A stretch of 64,000 bases of DNA from Actinomadura violacea (GCF_017573465.1 NZ_JAGEPF010000013.1:248001-312000), one strand, 5' to 3'; shown: positions 1 to 10,593, counted from the first letter of the stretch. Made by a program: numbers and translations. Notes: generated by a model from the sequence alone, not told the origin.

Positions 1-3000
1 GGCGCCGATTTCTTCCTGTGAGACCTGGCCGTAGGCGGTGTAGTCGGTCTTGTCGGCGTAGTGGGCGGCGCCCGCGAGACTGGTCGGCAACCACAGCGAA
101 CCGGTGTAACCGTGGGTGACGTTCTCGGCCGGGAGCGCGCTTTGGGGTGCAGCCGGGAAGATGTCCTGGATGGGCAGGCCGGTGTTGGTGGCGTACCGCT
201 CCCGGAAGGTATAGGTACCGCCGAGCGCGCCTTCACTTGTCGGGATGGTGATGGTGGTGCCGAGTGGCTCACCAAAAACGTTGAAGCCGGTGATCTGGCT
301 GGTGTAGGCGTTGCCGCCGACGTAGGAGGCGGTGGTGGTCAGTTTGCCGATGGCGCGTGCGATGCCGGTGACGGCGTTGTTGCTGTTGTCGTAGGCCCAG
401 GATGCGAGTTGGTTGGCGCCGCTGGTTCCGAAGTCGTGCTGGTCAGTGGTGGCCGCGTCGTACTCTCCGGTCTTGCGGTTGAGCGCGTCGTAGGTGAAGG
501 AGATCGTCTTGTGGCGCGCGTCGGTCGTTTGGGCGATGTTGCCAACCGCGTCGTAGATGATGGTGGAGCTGCCTGCGTCAGGGTCGTCTTTGCTGGTGAT
601 CTGGCCGAGGAGGTTCTTGGTACTCGACCAGTCATGGCCTGTGGAGTCCTTGACGTCGGTCTGTCGGCCGGCCTTGCTGATGGTGAAGGTAGTGGGCTGG
701 ACGGTGCCGCCTGTGGCCGAGACCGTGGTGATCGGGGCACCGCCGCTGATGGCGACTTTGACGGTCGGCAGGGTGGTGTAGTCGTCGGTCTCGACAGTGC
801 GGCCCAGGGCGTCGGTAACGGTGGCCTTGGCACCACCACCGGCGAAGGGCGTCCCGTTGCCGTCCAAGGGGACGGTAATGGTCTTGTTACCGCCGGACGA
901 GCCGGTGGACTGGTCGTAGACGGTGGCAGTCTGCGACTTGACGTGGTTGTCGTTGCCGTTGGTGTTGTCGTAGGAGATCGCCAGTACATTGCGACCCGCC
1001 CCGTCGAAGGCGTTGACGGTCTGATTGGCGATCTCGGAATCCGCAACTCCAACCAGGGTGGCGCCGGGGGTAGTGCCGTCATCCCACCAGCCATTGTTGG
1101 TCTTGGTGGTCCACCCGCGGCTGTCGTAGAAGGTGTCGGTGACCAGGCGTCCGCCAGCCGGTGTCGGCGCTTGGCTCTGCCGAGGTCGCATCAGCGCGTC
1201 GTAGATCAGGGTGGAGGTGTTGTGACCCTGTGCCTCGTTCATCACCTGGGTGGTGACCACGGTCGGGTCGGTGTTGGACACCTGGTAGGAGAACGTCGCG
1301 TTAGCCGGGGCGGAAGTGGGCCGTTCATTGCCCCATTGGGCGATGATGCGCCCTAGGCCGTCGTAGTGGACGGTCGTGGTGGTGTTGTTAGTGCTGTTGG
1401 CGGTGTTGACAGCGCTGGTGTTGGGGTCGGTGGTGGAGATGGTGAGGCCACGTAGCGGATCCAGTGCCGCGCTGCTCACCTGGCCAAGAGGGTTGGTGAC
1501 GCTGGCACCGGTCGGGAGTCCGCCAGGTGAGGCCGTGTAGGTGGTCTGCGTGTGTCGCCCTAGCCCGTCGTAGGCGTTGTCGGGGCGTCCGTACTTGTCG
1601 TAGGTGGCGGCTGACTTGGTTCGATAGGTGAACGCGCCGCGGGTGCCGCTTTCGGCGACCTGCACGACGGAGATGTCACCCTTGGTTGGGGTGCCTTGCG
1701 GCCAGGTGGGGTTGGCTTGTTGGCTGAGCGAGGCCGCCATGGCCGGATTGTCATAGAAGGTGCGCTGGTCGGAAACCAGATCCTCGGTAGTGACGCCGGT
1801 GGGCGCGGTAAGGGCGTTGGTCTGGCCCGAGGTCGGGGCGCTGGCGCCGTCGGGGCTGGAACCTTCGCAGGCGACGCCGTCGACTTCGACTTCGGCGGGG
1901 AGAGCGGACACATTGTTGCCGGTGTTGGCGGGCGCGTAGGTGGTGATGCTGCATTGCCGCTGGTCGCTGCGAGTCAGATCGCCGTGGGCGTAGGCAACGA
2001 GGGGAAGGCCGAAGGCGGGCTTGCTGGGGTCGCTGCCGTAAGTGGTATCGGTCTCGGTCTTGCGCCAGGTGGTCGATCCAGTGGGGGTGGAGAGGGCCTG
2101 GCTGGTCCATTCCTCAACCTGGCCGGACACGTTCGCGGTTAGCGCGGGCAACCCAGTGCGTGAGCGGCTCGCGACCGGGTCTGACACCCAGTAGGAGTTG
2201 ATCGTCGAGCCGGTGGATTTTCCGCCGGCATAGTTGTAGCCGGTACTCTCGAGTGTCTCGCCGGCGAGTTGGTCGAGGTCTTCGTGGACACCGCCCTGCG
2301 AGTCCTTCAAGTTGACCTGGTCGGAGGAGGTGAACGGACCAGGTCCGTTGTCGGACATGCCGCGGTAGTAGGTTGCCTCCTCCTCGGTCTGGGCGTCGGT
2401 GCCAGTGCCGGTGAAGGTCTGCACGTCGCCGAAGCCGCGCCATTGCCCGTAGGTGCGGTACTTGGCTTTGACGGACTCGTTGTCGTCGTAGTGCCAGGCG
2501 CCCCCGCCCAGGTACTTGTAGCTGGTGTAAAGCTCAGGCGCATGCCCAGTGGGGTCGGATTGAGCGACAGCGCTCACCTGGTATTTATTGAACCAGTCCA
2601 GGTATTGGCTGGTGTCACCAACCGGGGTCCAGTACACGGGGTAGCAGGTGGTGGTGTTGGACGCTGGTGTGGGCTTGTTGCCGGCTTGGCAGGGGTTGGC
2701 CTGGGTGTAGTTGACGGCGATCTTGGAGCCGGTCTCGGTGACGATCGTGCCGATGCGTTCGCGCAGCAGCGGTGGGAGACCGTCGTGGGAGGTGTCGAGC
2801 CGGTTCGGCAGAGTTTGCGTCGTGGGTGTGAAGGTGACAGGTGGGAGAGTGACGGCGTCGCCACCGGCGGTGGTGTCGGATCCGGTGTGGGTGATCGAGG
2901 ACAGCCACAGGGTGGAGGCGGTGCCGTCACCGGTCGCGGGCATCGTTTGCTTGATGGCCCAGGAGTCGACGGGGGCGTAGGAGGTGCCGTTGTACTGCTG

Positions 3001-4851
3001 GGTCTTGATGCCAGTGAGGCGGACCGTGGACCAGAACGAGGTGCTGGCGACCAGGCATTTGACGCCGACGGTGCAGTTGAGGTCGTAGGGGACGTCCGGC
3101 CAATTCTTGGCGGTGTCCTTGGTCAGGGCGGGGCAGGTGCCGCCTTGGCTGCAGCGGCCGTCGGTCTGGAAGATGACCTGGTTGGGGGCGTGGCCGCCGT
3201 TCACCGAGTACGCGGCGCCGTCGGTGAACCCGTAGTCGATGTGGTCCAGGTGCGAGTCGCGCACATAGGTCTGGTTGGCGTTGGGTGCTTCGGTGAGCCC
3301 GGAGGCCATGTTGCGGACGTAGGCGTTGGTGTCCTGCTTGTAGTAGTAGGCCATCGCGTTGCTGTGGACATCGGTGACGTAGTCCAGATTCCAGCGGTAG
3401 GCCATCGTGCACCAGGAGGACGCCCAGGTGGCGTTGTAGCAAGGGTCGCCTGAGTGCGCGGAGAACACCGGTTCGGTGTCAACCGAGTTGGTGGCGGGCT
3501 TACCAGAAGCCCAGCCAGGCAGGTGGTTGCGGCCGAACTGGTAGACGGTGCCGTCGCGATCGGTGACGGTCCAGTAGTCGGTGTCGTGGGTACCGCTGCC
3601 ATTGCCCGAGTTCGTGACGCGTTTGACGACCTCGCCGTTGTCGTCGGCCGGGGTGTAGGTCTTCTTGCCAGCGTCCCAAACCAGAGCGGTGGACGAGCCG
3701 TTGAGCGACAGGGTGAGGATCTGGCCGTCGTAGCACTGATCTGCCGTCGATTGTGGTGCTTTGGATCCCTCGGGCGAGTCCGAGCACGGCTTGAAGGACT
3801 GCTCGATGAACGACTGCGGGGTGCCCCATCCATCGCCGGCCCAGCTCGCCTGGGCCTGCGTCGCGACGGTCTGTCCGTCGATACTGGCCGAGTCGTAGGA
3901 CAGCGCGACAGTCGGCGCCAGCGCTGAGGCCGCGGGCGGCACCTGGATCGGATAAGAGTAGTTAAACGACCCTGATGAGCCGCCACCGCTCCAGGAACCG
4001 GAGGGCTTCAGCGTGGTCGCCTGGTAGGAGCCGGCCGGGCTGCCGCCGTCGCCGCTGTCGGCGGGTCCTCCCACACTGCTGGCAGCCAGTACCATCGGGC
4101 CGCTGGACAGCGCTGTGGGCTGGGCGTACACCTGTTCGCCTGTCACGTTGTTGCCGACTCCCGCGACCGGCGTCTGTGTCTGGCATTGCGGGCGTTCGGG
4201 CGTGCTGAGCGCGCACGCGGGCAGCTGGGTCAGCCGCAGCCGGGAGCCGAAGTTACCGCCGTAGGCATGCGCGAAGTCGTGATAGTCCACACCGACGCGG
4301 ACACTCCCCTGCCCACCGGCGCCTGTCGCGGCTACCGGTGCGGTAGGGGCGACGGCGAACATCGTGCCATTGACGTGGGCTTTGGTGGCCGTGGCGTGGG
4401 AGGCCATGGTCACTTTGATCTGGGAAGGCCCGTGGTATCTGCCGTCTTTGGCCAGAGTCGGCTGAACCCATACCGGCGTGCCCTTGGCTTTCACCTGTCG
4501 GGGATGCCCACGCCCGGTTCCGAGCGCCTGGCTACTGTCCAAGGTGGCAATGCTCTGATGGGCATCGGGCCAGCTGATCTTCCCGGCGGCGTAGGTCTTG
4601 ACCTTTTGGGTTCGCTGCTGAGGAGAAGGCTTGATCTTGTGGACGCCGCGGACCGCCAGGGCGCTCAGGGCGTGCGGCGACCACGGGTCATCACTGAGAA
4701 ATTCGATCGCCGCAAGCAGTGGGGCGAACAGCGCAAGAGCAGTCAACGCGCGAAACAGCCGTGACCGGGCCGTCCAAGCGACCCATCCTCGTCTCAGCCA
4801 ACCTGTCCAGCCCGTAACGCGCACCGCGTCCCTACTTCCGACGGCCGGCAC
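1..4851 (-). CDS. Secreted Rhs/YD-repeat protein, truncated by window edge
   Basis: One uninterrupted minus-strand frame runs from about 4851 off the left edge, giving about 1617 visible residues with no stop. The chosen GTG start is the first plausible start after an in-frame stop at 4897-4899; GTG at 4824 is an alternative. Residues about 33-48 form a hydrophobic signal or anchor segment (LTALALFAPLLAAIEF). A Gly/Ser-rich region leads into a SpvB/Rhs-like part (SYDSASIDG, GDGWGTPQSF). The second half is rich in YD-type repeats such as YDKYGRPDNAYDGLGRHTQT, YDGLGRIIAQWG and YDALNRKTGEYD. Rhs proteins form a large shell that often encloses a variable C-terminal toxin; that end lies outside the window. 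It is divergent from the other giant secreted protein at 5173. Family assignment is firm; toxin function is inference. Confidence 0.88.
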   Translation of the reverse strand, partial: MPAVGSRDAVRVTGWTGWLRRGWVAWTARSRLFRALTALALFAPLLAAIEFLSDDPWSPHALSALAVRGVHKIKPSPQQRTQKVKTYAAGKISWPDAHQSIATLDSSQALGTGRGHPRQVKAKGTPVWVQPTLAKDGRYHGPSQIKVTMASHATATKAHVNGTMFAVAPTAPVAATGAGGQGSVRVGVDYHDFAHAYGGNFGSRLRLTQLPACALSTPERPQCQTQTPVAGVGNNVTGEQVYAQPTALSSGPMVLAASSVGGPADSGDGGSPAGSYQATTLKPSGSWSGGGSSGSFNYSYPIQVPPAASALAPTVALSYDSASIDGQTVATQAQASWAGDGWGTPQSFIEQSFKPCSDSPEGSKAPQSTADQCYDGQILTLSLNGSSTALVWDAGKKTYTPADDNGEVVKRVTNSGNGSGTHDTDYWTVTDRDGTVYQFGRNHLPGWASGKPATNSVDTEPVFSAHSGDPCYNATWASSWCTMAYRWNLDYVTDVHSNAMAYYYKQDTNAYVRNMASGLTEAPNANQTYVRDSHLDHIDYGFTDGAAYSVNGGHAPNQVIFQTDGRCSQGGTCPALTKDTAKNWPDVPYDLNCTVGVKCLVASTSFWSTVRLTGIKTQQYNGTSYAPVDSWAIKQTMPATGDGTASTLWLSSITHTGSDTTAGGDAVTLPPVTFTPTTQTLPNRLDTSHDGLPPLLRERIGTIVTETGSKIAVNYTQANPCQAGNKPTPASNTTTCYPVYWTPVGDTSQYLDWFNKYQVSAVAQSDPTGHAPELYTSYKYLGGGAWHYDDNESVKAKYRTYGQWRGFGDVQTFTGTGTDAQTEEEATYYRGMSDNGPGPFTSSDQVNLKDSQGGVHEDLDQLAGETLESTGYNYAGGKSTGSTINSYWVSDPVASRSRTGLPALTANVSGQVEEWTSQALSTPTGSTTWRKTETDTTYGSDPSKPAFGLPLVAYAHGDLTRSDQRQCSITTYAPANTGNNVSALPAEVEVDGVACEGSSPDGASAPTSGQTNALTAPTGVTTEDLVSDQRTFYDNPAMAASLSQQANPTWPQGTPTKGDISVVQVAESGTRGAFTYRTKSAATYDKYGRPDNAYDGLGRHTQTTYTASPGGLPTGASVTNPLGQVSSAALDPLRGLTISTTDPNTSAVNTANSTNNTTTTVHYDGLGRIIAQWGNERPTSAPANATFSYQVSNTDPTVVTTQVMNEAQGHNTSTLIYDALMRPRQSQAPTPAGGRLVTDTFYDSRGWTTKTNNGWWDDGTTPGATLVGVADSEIANQTVNAFDGAGRNVLAISYDNTNGNDNHVKSQTATVYDQSTGSSGGNKTITVPLDGNGTPFAGGGAKATVTDALGRTVETDDYTTLPTVKVAISGGAPITTVSATGGTVQPTTFTISKAGRQTDVKDSTGHDWSSTKNLLGQITSKDDPDAGSSTIIYDAVGNIAQTTDARHKTISFTYDALNRKTGEYDAATTDQHDFGTSGANQLASWAYDNSNNAVTGIARAIGKLTTTASYVGGNAYTSQITGFNVFGEPLGTTITIPTSEGALGGTYTFRERYATNTGLPIQDIFPAAPQSALPAENVTHGYTGSLWLPTSLAGAAHYADKTDYTAYGQVSQEEIGA

Positions 4852-5048
4852 ACGAGCCGGACGATGCGGATCACGCGCGAGCGGCCCGCACCGACGTCAG
4901 GCACGCCGGGAGCAAACAGCGGTAGTCAGAGCCCGACATCGAGGACGCCGGGCCAAGATCGTTGAGTTGAGCGGCGTAAGCATGCCACCGAAGAGCCAGA
5001 TTTGAAAAGATCCCTGACAATACCGACTTGTTGTGACATGGATCACTG

Positions 5049-5078
5049 TTGACTGATCGTCGGACAGGGGGTTTATCT
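5049..5078 (+). promoter_or_regulatory. Candidate sigma-70-type promoter
   Basis: TTGACT at 5049-5054 is followed after 18 bp by TTATCT at 5073-5078, about 95 bp upstream of the ATG at 5173. It lies in the 321-bp divergent intergenic region 4852-5172, which holds no gene I can support. The leftward promoter for the Rhs gene was not identified. Confidence 0.45.
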
Positions 5079-5172
5079 GGCGCGTGCGACATGCCAGGTG
5101 ATCTCCGTTGGCACTGGTCACGGCCGGATCCCCGACCTGGTATGGCTGTTCGCTTCCCGGAAGGATCACTGC

Positions 5173-8100
5173 ATGCTCGCGCGAAGACGCCCCCTGCGTC
5201 GTGCCGGCCTCCTGCCCACCGGCCCTTTGCGGACCACTGTTGCGGCCCTCACCGCGGGCGCTCTCACAGCAGCCTGGCTCTCGGCCCCACCCCCGGCACA
5301 CGCCGCCGCTTTAAGAGTCAAACCGGCAGGTAAAAGGCGGTCCGAGCCGACGCTTGACGAGCTGCGCGACCGGGCGTCCGCACAGGCGAAGAAGACCGGC
5401 CGGCCGGTCACGGTGGACGGACTGACCACGGCGACCTCGATCACCATGGCCAACCCCAAGGGCGGCTACACCCTGGTGCAGAACCCCGAGCCCGTCCGGA
5501 TGCGGCGCACGGGCGCGTGGGTACCGCTGGACGCCACCCTCAAAGCCAATCCGGACAAGTCCCTGTCGCCTGCGACGGTCACCGGTGGGCTGAAGCTGTC
5601 GGGCGGCGGGAGCGGACCGCTGGCCACCCTTACCGATCTCGGCCGCAGCCTCTCGATCAGCTGGCCCACACCCTTGCCCGCCCCATCGGTGTCGGGAGCG
5701 ACAGCGACGTACGCCGACGTGCTACCCGATGTCGACCTGCTGGTGACGGCGACCAAACAGGGCGGATTCAGCGATGTGCTGGTGGTCAAGTCCCGCAAAG
5801 CCGCCCAAGACCCCCGGCTGTCATCCCTGCAGTTGAGCACGGTGACCACAAGTGGACTCACCCTGACCACCACCTCATCAGGCGGGCTGGTCGCCCGAGC
5901 CGGCCACGAGGACCCGTCCTTCACCGCACCGCCGCCGACCATGTGGGACTCGGCCACCTCGGCACCGCCGCCCACCACATCGGCCGGGCACGGCACGCCG
6001 CCGCCCGCGACGCGGTCAACCCCCTTCGACCCCGGAACCCGGGCTCACTTCGCACGAATGCGCACCGCGGTCAGCCCCGCCACCGCCGCCCCCAAGACCG
6101 GCACCCGCCACAACGCACTGACCATCACCCCAGACCACGACCTGCTGACCTCGGACTCGACGGTGTTCCCGGTGTACATCGATCCGAGCGTGGGCCCCAA
6201 GCCCCGGTACTTCATCTCGGTCACCAACAACGGATGGGATCCGCGCACCGACCGCCTGCAGGTCGGCTACTGCGGCTGGGCGAGCTGCGGATCGCCGTTC
6301 GTCGGCCGCTCCTTTGTCCGCGCCACCATCAGCCCGCAACTCAAGGGCGCGACGATCACCTCATCAACGATGCAGTTCCCCTTCGCAGCCAACACCGCAT
6401 CCGGCTGCACCAGCGCGCAGGTCACCCGGCTGTGGTGGTCGGACTACATCTCCGGCTCCACCCGCTGGCCAGGCCCGGGACTCAACAGCTGGGGCTCCAA
6501 CGGCTACATCGACGCCGCCAGCAGCCACTGGGGCGCCGACTGCACCGCCAGCCAGAAAGCGGCCGGCGCCGAGTTCGACCTGACCTCGTTCATGAAATCC
6601 GAGGCCACCGGCGGAAAGCACGCCACACTCAGCTTCGCGCTGCGCGCCTCCAGCGAGAGCGACACCGAGGGCTGGCGGCAGTACGACTCCGACTACACCA
6701 TGAGCACCACCTATGACCACGCGCCCGCACTGCCCGGCCACGCCAACACCTCGCCAGGCGGAGCGTGCACGACCAACGCGGCCGCCTCGGTCATCGGCAA
6801 CGACGACGTCACCTTCCAGGTCACCCCGACCGACCCCGACAACGACCACCTGACCACTCAGTTCGTCCTCAAGGACTCGGCCGGCACCACCGTGCTGGAC
6901 ACCAACACCGGCACTCTGCACTCCCCCTACACCGCATCCGGAGACGTCGCCCGGATCAAGGTCACCCGAGCCCAGCTCACCGCCTGGGAGAACGCCGCGG
7001 GCGGCAAGACCTTCACCTGGTACACCCGCACCCACGACACCTTCTCCCCCGCCGAGTACTCCCCGACCACCGGTCTGGGCTCCAGCGGAAGCCCGTGCGC
7101 GTTCACCTTCGACCCCACCGCGCCCCAGCAGCCCGACGTCCAGGTCCCCGACGACGACGTGACCTTCGGGCAACCGGCCACCTTCACCTTCGCCGCCTGC
7201 ACCACCGTCCTGGACACACCGTCGCAGCCATGCGACAACACCACCAACCCGGTGCGCTACAGCTACCAGCTCAACGGAGGCCCCTCCACCCGCATCATGG
7301 TGACCGGCGCCTCCCAGACCGTCCAGATCACCTCCTCGCACGTCGGAGTCAACACCCTCACTCTCACCACCTTCTCCGCCGCGGGAAACCCGAGTAAGGC
7401 CGATACCGAGACCTTCACTGTCTTCCCACCCTCGGCCCCCTACCTCGACGCCGACTTCGACGGCGACGGCAACCCCGACGTCCTCACCGTCGGCACCACC
7501 GCCAGCAAGAACCCGGGCCTATGGCTATCCCTGGGCGACGGCGCCGGCGCGGTCGGACCGCCCACCGACATCGGTGCCCTTGGCCTGGGCATCAACAGCA
7601 GCCCATCCCCAGCCGAATGGACCGGAACTCAGGTCCTGCACGGCGACTTCACCGGCAACAACGTGCAAGACGTCATCGCCTACCATCCGATCGGCGCACC
7701 GTATCCAGCAACAGGTCAACTGCTCTACGGCAATGGGAACGCGTTGCCTCTCAACCCCACCACCTCCGGCGCAGGCCACGAAAGTCTTGTGGTCGAACTG
7801 ATGGGTGACCTCGACATCAACGACGCCGCCAACAACTACAACGGTGACTACCCCACACAACTCACCGCGGCCGGGGACGCTGACCTGTCAGGCAGTCCCG
7901 TCGATGAACTGATCGGCGTCGCCGGAGACCCTGACCACGGCTACGAACTCAACCTCTACACCGGGTCCGTCATCGACGGTTACAGCCCCACTCACCTGGC
8001 AACCAGTCAACAGACGCCAGAGCCAGGCGTCACATGGGACAAATACGCTCTCACCACTGCCCAAGTCAACGGTCAAACCGTCCTGTTTGCCCTGGACACC

Positions 8101-9444
8101 AGCAACGGGAAACTTCTCGAGTCCACCAACCCCGATAAGGATCCCCAGAAAATAGTCGGCAGCTCCACAAGCACATGGACCACCATCACGGGCCCATCGA
8201 CGACGTGGGCCACAGGCAGTTCACTGGTATCCGCCGATGTCCGTCCAGGAGCATCACCGACGGTAGAGCTATGGATGCGCAATGGCCTGACGCTCACTCC
8301 CTACACACTCACTGGGACAACCCTCACCGCTGGTACGCCCACCACCCTGATCGCTCCGGCACACTCCTGGCCGCTGACCGATGGCACCGCAGCCACCACC
8401 GCGGTCGATGCTTCAGCCGACTCCCCCGCCACCTTCAGTCCAACGGGCATAAACTGGACCACCGACGGCAATGACACCGTGCACCCGGTGGCACCGACCT
8501 TTGACGGCAAGTCGGGCTACCTCCGGCTGCCCGACAACCTCATCAAGGGCGTCGGGATCCTCACCATGAGCCTGAGGTTCCAAGCCACGCCCGGCACCAG
8601 CGGAATCATCCTCAGCAGCGGTAACGACACCCCGGACAAGGCCAACAACGCGGCAATGCCGATCATGTATATCGGCACCGACGGGCATCTGTACGTCCAA
8701 TTCTGGAACGGCGTCGTCCGGCCGATCATCTCGCCGCAACCGGTCAACGACGGCCAATGGCACACCGTCACCCTCGAAGGCAACACCACCACCCAGAGCG
8801 TCTACATCGACAACAACATCCGCGTCGGCATGGCTGGCTCCCCCCAGATCAACAACCTCGACCCCCAGGTTTACGTCGGCGCCGGCGTGTTCCCCATCAA
8901 CACCACCACCAAAGCCTTCATGAACACCCCCGGAGACGCCACCAAGACCCGGCCGAGCTACTTCTCCGGGCGCATCGCCGACGTCGCCTTCTACTCCCAG
9001 AACCTCGCCACCAACCACCTCGGAACACTCAATATCCCTAGCAAGATGACGGGATCGATCACCTCCACCATCAAGGGCGCCAACGGCAACCTCTGCGTGG
9101 ACGACCCCAACAACCAGCAGACCGCAGGCGACCACGTGCAGATCTACACCTGCAACAACACCAAGGCACAACAGTGGTCGATTAACACCGACGGCACCAT
9201 CACCTCCGCAGGGGGCCTGTGTCTCGCTGTCAGTGGCGCCCACACCGACAACGACACCCCCGTCATCTTGTGGACCTGCAATAACGGCCCGGAACAGCAG
9301 TGGCATCTCGACTCCGTCGGGGAGATCTGGAACCCCAACGCCAAACGCTGCCTCGACGACCCCGGCGGCAGCACAACCCTCAAAACCCAACTTCAGATTT
9401 ATGACTGCAACTACAGAGACACCCAGAACTGGATGGCCCCCTGA
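5173..9444 (+). CDS. Giant secreted protein with FG-GAP, LamG and ricin-B lectin regions
   Basis: A 1423-residue extracellular protein. The ATG at 5173 has an AAGGA ribosome site 8 bp upstream; an in-frame extension to 5098 would place 25 residues before the signal peptide and is less likely. Residues 1-42 form a long twin-arginine-free signal peptide with basic start, hydrophobic core and AHA cleavage box. A beta-rich part spans about 310-500. FG-GAP/VCBS-like calcium loops begin near 756 (DADFDGDGNPDV, GDFTGNNVQDV). A LamG/concanavalin-like region covers about 1110-1285. A ricin-type beta-trefoil covers about 1295-1423, with QQW/QNW motifs. These modules bind carbohydrate or cell surfaces. 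Divergent pairing with the Rhs gene suggests they act together outside the cell; this is inferred. Confidence 0.85.
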   Translation: MLARRRPLRRAGLLPTGPLRTTVAALTAGALTAAWLSAPPPAHAAALRVKPAGKRRSEPTLDELRDRASAQAKKTGRPVTVDGLTTATSITMANPKGGYTLVQNPEPVRMRRTGAWVPLDATLKANPDKSLSPATVTGGLKLSGGGSGPLATLTDLGRSLSISWPTPLPAPSVSGATATYADVLPDVDLLVTATKQGGFSDVLVVKSRKAAQDPRLSSLQLSTVTTSGLTLTTTSSGGLVARAGHEDPSFTAPPPTMWDSATSAPPPTTSAGHGTPPPATRSTPFDPGTRAHFARMRTAVSPATAAPKTGTRHNALTITPDHDLLTSDSTVFPVYIDPSVGPKPRYFISVTNNGWDPRTDRLQVGYCGWASCGSPFVGRSFVRATISPQLKGATITSSTMQFPFAANTASGCTSAQVTRLWWSDYISGSTRWPGPGLNSWGSNGYIDAASSHWGADCTASQKAAGAEFDLTSFMKSEATGGKHATLSFALRASSESDTEGWRQYDSDYTMSTTYDHAPALPGHANTSPGGACTTNAAASVIGNDDVTFQVTPTDPDNDHLTTQFVLKDSAGTTVLDTNTGTLHSPYTASGDVARIKVTRAQLTAWENAAGGKTFTWYTRTHDTFSPAEYSPTTGLGSSGSPCAFTFDPTAPQQPDVQVPDDDVTFGQPATFTFAACTTVLDTPSQPCDNTTNPVRYSYQLNGGPSTRIMVTGASQTVQITSSHVGVNTLTLTTFSAAGNPSKADTETFTVFPPSAPYLDADFDGDGNPDVLTVGTTASKNPGLWLSLGDGAGAVGPPTDIGALGLGINSSPSPAEWTGTQVLHGDFTGNNVQDVIAYHPIGAPYPATGQLLYGNGNALPLNPTTSGAGHESLVVELMGDLDINDAANNYNGDYPTQLTAAGDADLSGSPVDELIGVAGDPDHGYELNLYTGSVIDGYSPTHLATSQQTPEPGVTWDKYALTTAQVNGQTVLFALDTSNGKLLESTNPDKDPQKIVGSSTSTWTTITGPSTTWATGSSLVSADVRPGASPTVELWMRNGLTLTPYTLTGTTLTAGTPTTLIAPAHSWPLTDGTAATTAVDASADSPATFSPTGINWTTDGNDTVHPVAPTFDGKSGYLRLPDNLIKGVGILTMSLRFQATPGTSGIILSSGNDTPDKANNAAMPIMYIGTDGHLYVQFWNGVVRPIISPQPVNDGQWHTVTLEGNTTTQSVYIDNNIRVGMAGSPQINNLDPQVYVGAGVFPINTTTKAFMNTPGDATKTRPSYFSGRIADVAFYSQNLATNHLGTLNIPSKMTGSITSTIKGANGNLCVDDPNNQQTAGDHVQIYTCNNTKAQQWSINTDGTITSAGGLCLAVSGAHTDNDTPVILWTCNNGPEQQWHLDSVGEIWNPNAKRCLDDPGGSTTLKTQLQIYDCNYRDTQNWMAP

Positions 9445-9477
9445 CCTACTCGGGTCGTCGATGATCTAAGAGCAAGA

Positions 9478-9510
9478 GCGGGCCGGCGCCACAAGACGGC
9501 GCCGGCCCGC
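9478..9510 (+). terminator. Strong hairpin terminator
   Basis: A perfect 13-bp GC-rich inverted repeat (GCGGGCCGGCGCC, loop ACAAGAC) sits 33 bp after the stop of the lectin-domain gene and before the next ATG. It has no long T tract, as is usual for actinomycete terminators. Confidence 0.75.
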
Positions 9511-9564
9511 ACCACGTCCGCAGGCGCCATTCCGCTTACAACCGGGAAACGGAAAGCACTTCGC

Positions 9565-10593
9565 ATGCCCTACAAGTCACATCCGTTCGTTGGCGGACTG
9601 GCACTGCTGGCCATCACGATCGCCGCACTCGGCGACTCCGGCACACCCGCCGCCCACGCCCAAACGCCGAGTAACCCCACCACTGCCCTAGTCGTCCATC
9701 CTGAGATCACCACAGCAAAAGCTCACAGCGGCGACACCCTGCGGGGAACCATCTGGGCGGCAGCCACTGGCCCCACCGCACACAACGCCAAACTCACCAT
9801 CGCTACCAGCCTCCATGGCACCGCAGTCCACCCAACCTGCACACTGATCAAAACAAATCACTGTTCCCTCGGTGACCTCGGAACGGCCGGCATCACCATC
9901 CCCTTCGCCCTCACCACCCCGGTAGCAAACAAGAAGCTGAGCATTACGCTCACCGTCACGCTCACAGCTGACGACGTCCCCCAAAGGCAACAGGTCGAAA
10001 AACTCAGCCTAGCTCCGCCAGCTAAAGCAGCACCCCACCCCAAGACATCCACCAGCCCACGCCCGGCTCCAACTCACCCAACCCCGACAGCGACACCGGC
10101 GCGCCCCTCGGCAATCACCGCCAAGCCGCCCACACCAGACGTTCCTAGCCGGCCGTCAAGTCCATCAGCTACACCGAGCCCAAGCATCGCGCTGCCAGAG
10201 ATCGCCCCCAGCACGCCCGAGCCAACCCCGCCGTCAGCGGAACCGACCTTGTCTCCGTTCTCCCGCACCGCCCTGATCGCCGCACCCCACTCACACTCAT
10301 CAACGATCCCCCTGGGACGCAGCACCTGGCTGATTCTCTTGCTGGTCATCCTGGTGGCAGCCGCCGCCCTCCCCAAACGTCGCTCCAAAACAGCCGGCTT
10401 GTCCGCCACGGCCACTACCGGCACGGCCTCGACCACCGCCCCGGCAGCGACCACCCACAGGCCTCAACGGTTCCACCGCCGTGGGCAAGTCCAGCAAGCC
10501 CTGACCATTCCACGCCACCGCCCCCGCAGGCTCTTCCCACCCCGCACTCGCCGACCCCGCTCATCGCCTGGCAAGCCCCCACGTGCGCCCTAA
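9565..10593 (+). CDS. Pro/Thr-rich cell-surface protein with C-terminal membrane anchor
   Basis: A 342-residue protein of unknown function. Residues 1-32 are a signal peptide ending AHA. A short beta-like domain follows (about 35-145, with two Cys), then a long Pro/Thr/Ser-rich linker (about 150-250), then one membrane segment (TWLILLLVILVAAAAL, about 253-268) and a basic tail. This resembles a stalked, membrane-anchored exported protein. GGAAAG precedes the ATG. It follows the lectin-domain gene across a terminator, so it probably has its own promoter. After the membrane segment another frame also reads as Pro-rich coding sequence past 10593, so the annotated C-terminus could reflect a frameshift. 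No family recognised. Confidence 0.7.
   Translation: MPYKSHPFVGGLALLAITIAALGDSGTPAAHAQTPSNPTTALVVHPEITTAKAHSGDTLRGTIWAAATGPTAHNAKLTIATSLHGTAVHPTCTLIKTNHCSLGDLGTAGITIPFALTTPVANKKLSITLTVTLTADDVPQRQQVEKLSLAPPAKAAPHPKTSTSPRPAPTHPTPTATPARPSAITAKPPTPDVPSRPSSPSATPSPSIALPEIAPSTPEPTPPSAEPTLSPFSRTALIAAPHSHSSTIPLGRSTWLILLLVILVAAAALPKRRSKTAGLSATATTGTASTTAPAATTHRPQRFHRRGQVQQALTIPRHRPRRLFPPRTRRPRSSPGKPPRAP

Noticed and set aside
61..3453. Long plus-strand open frames over 0-4 kb (up to 431 residues)
   Set aside because: They are antisense to the continuous Rhs frame, low complexity (Gly/Val rich), and have no recognisable domains.
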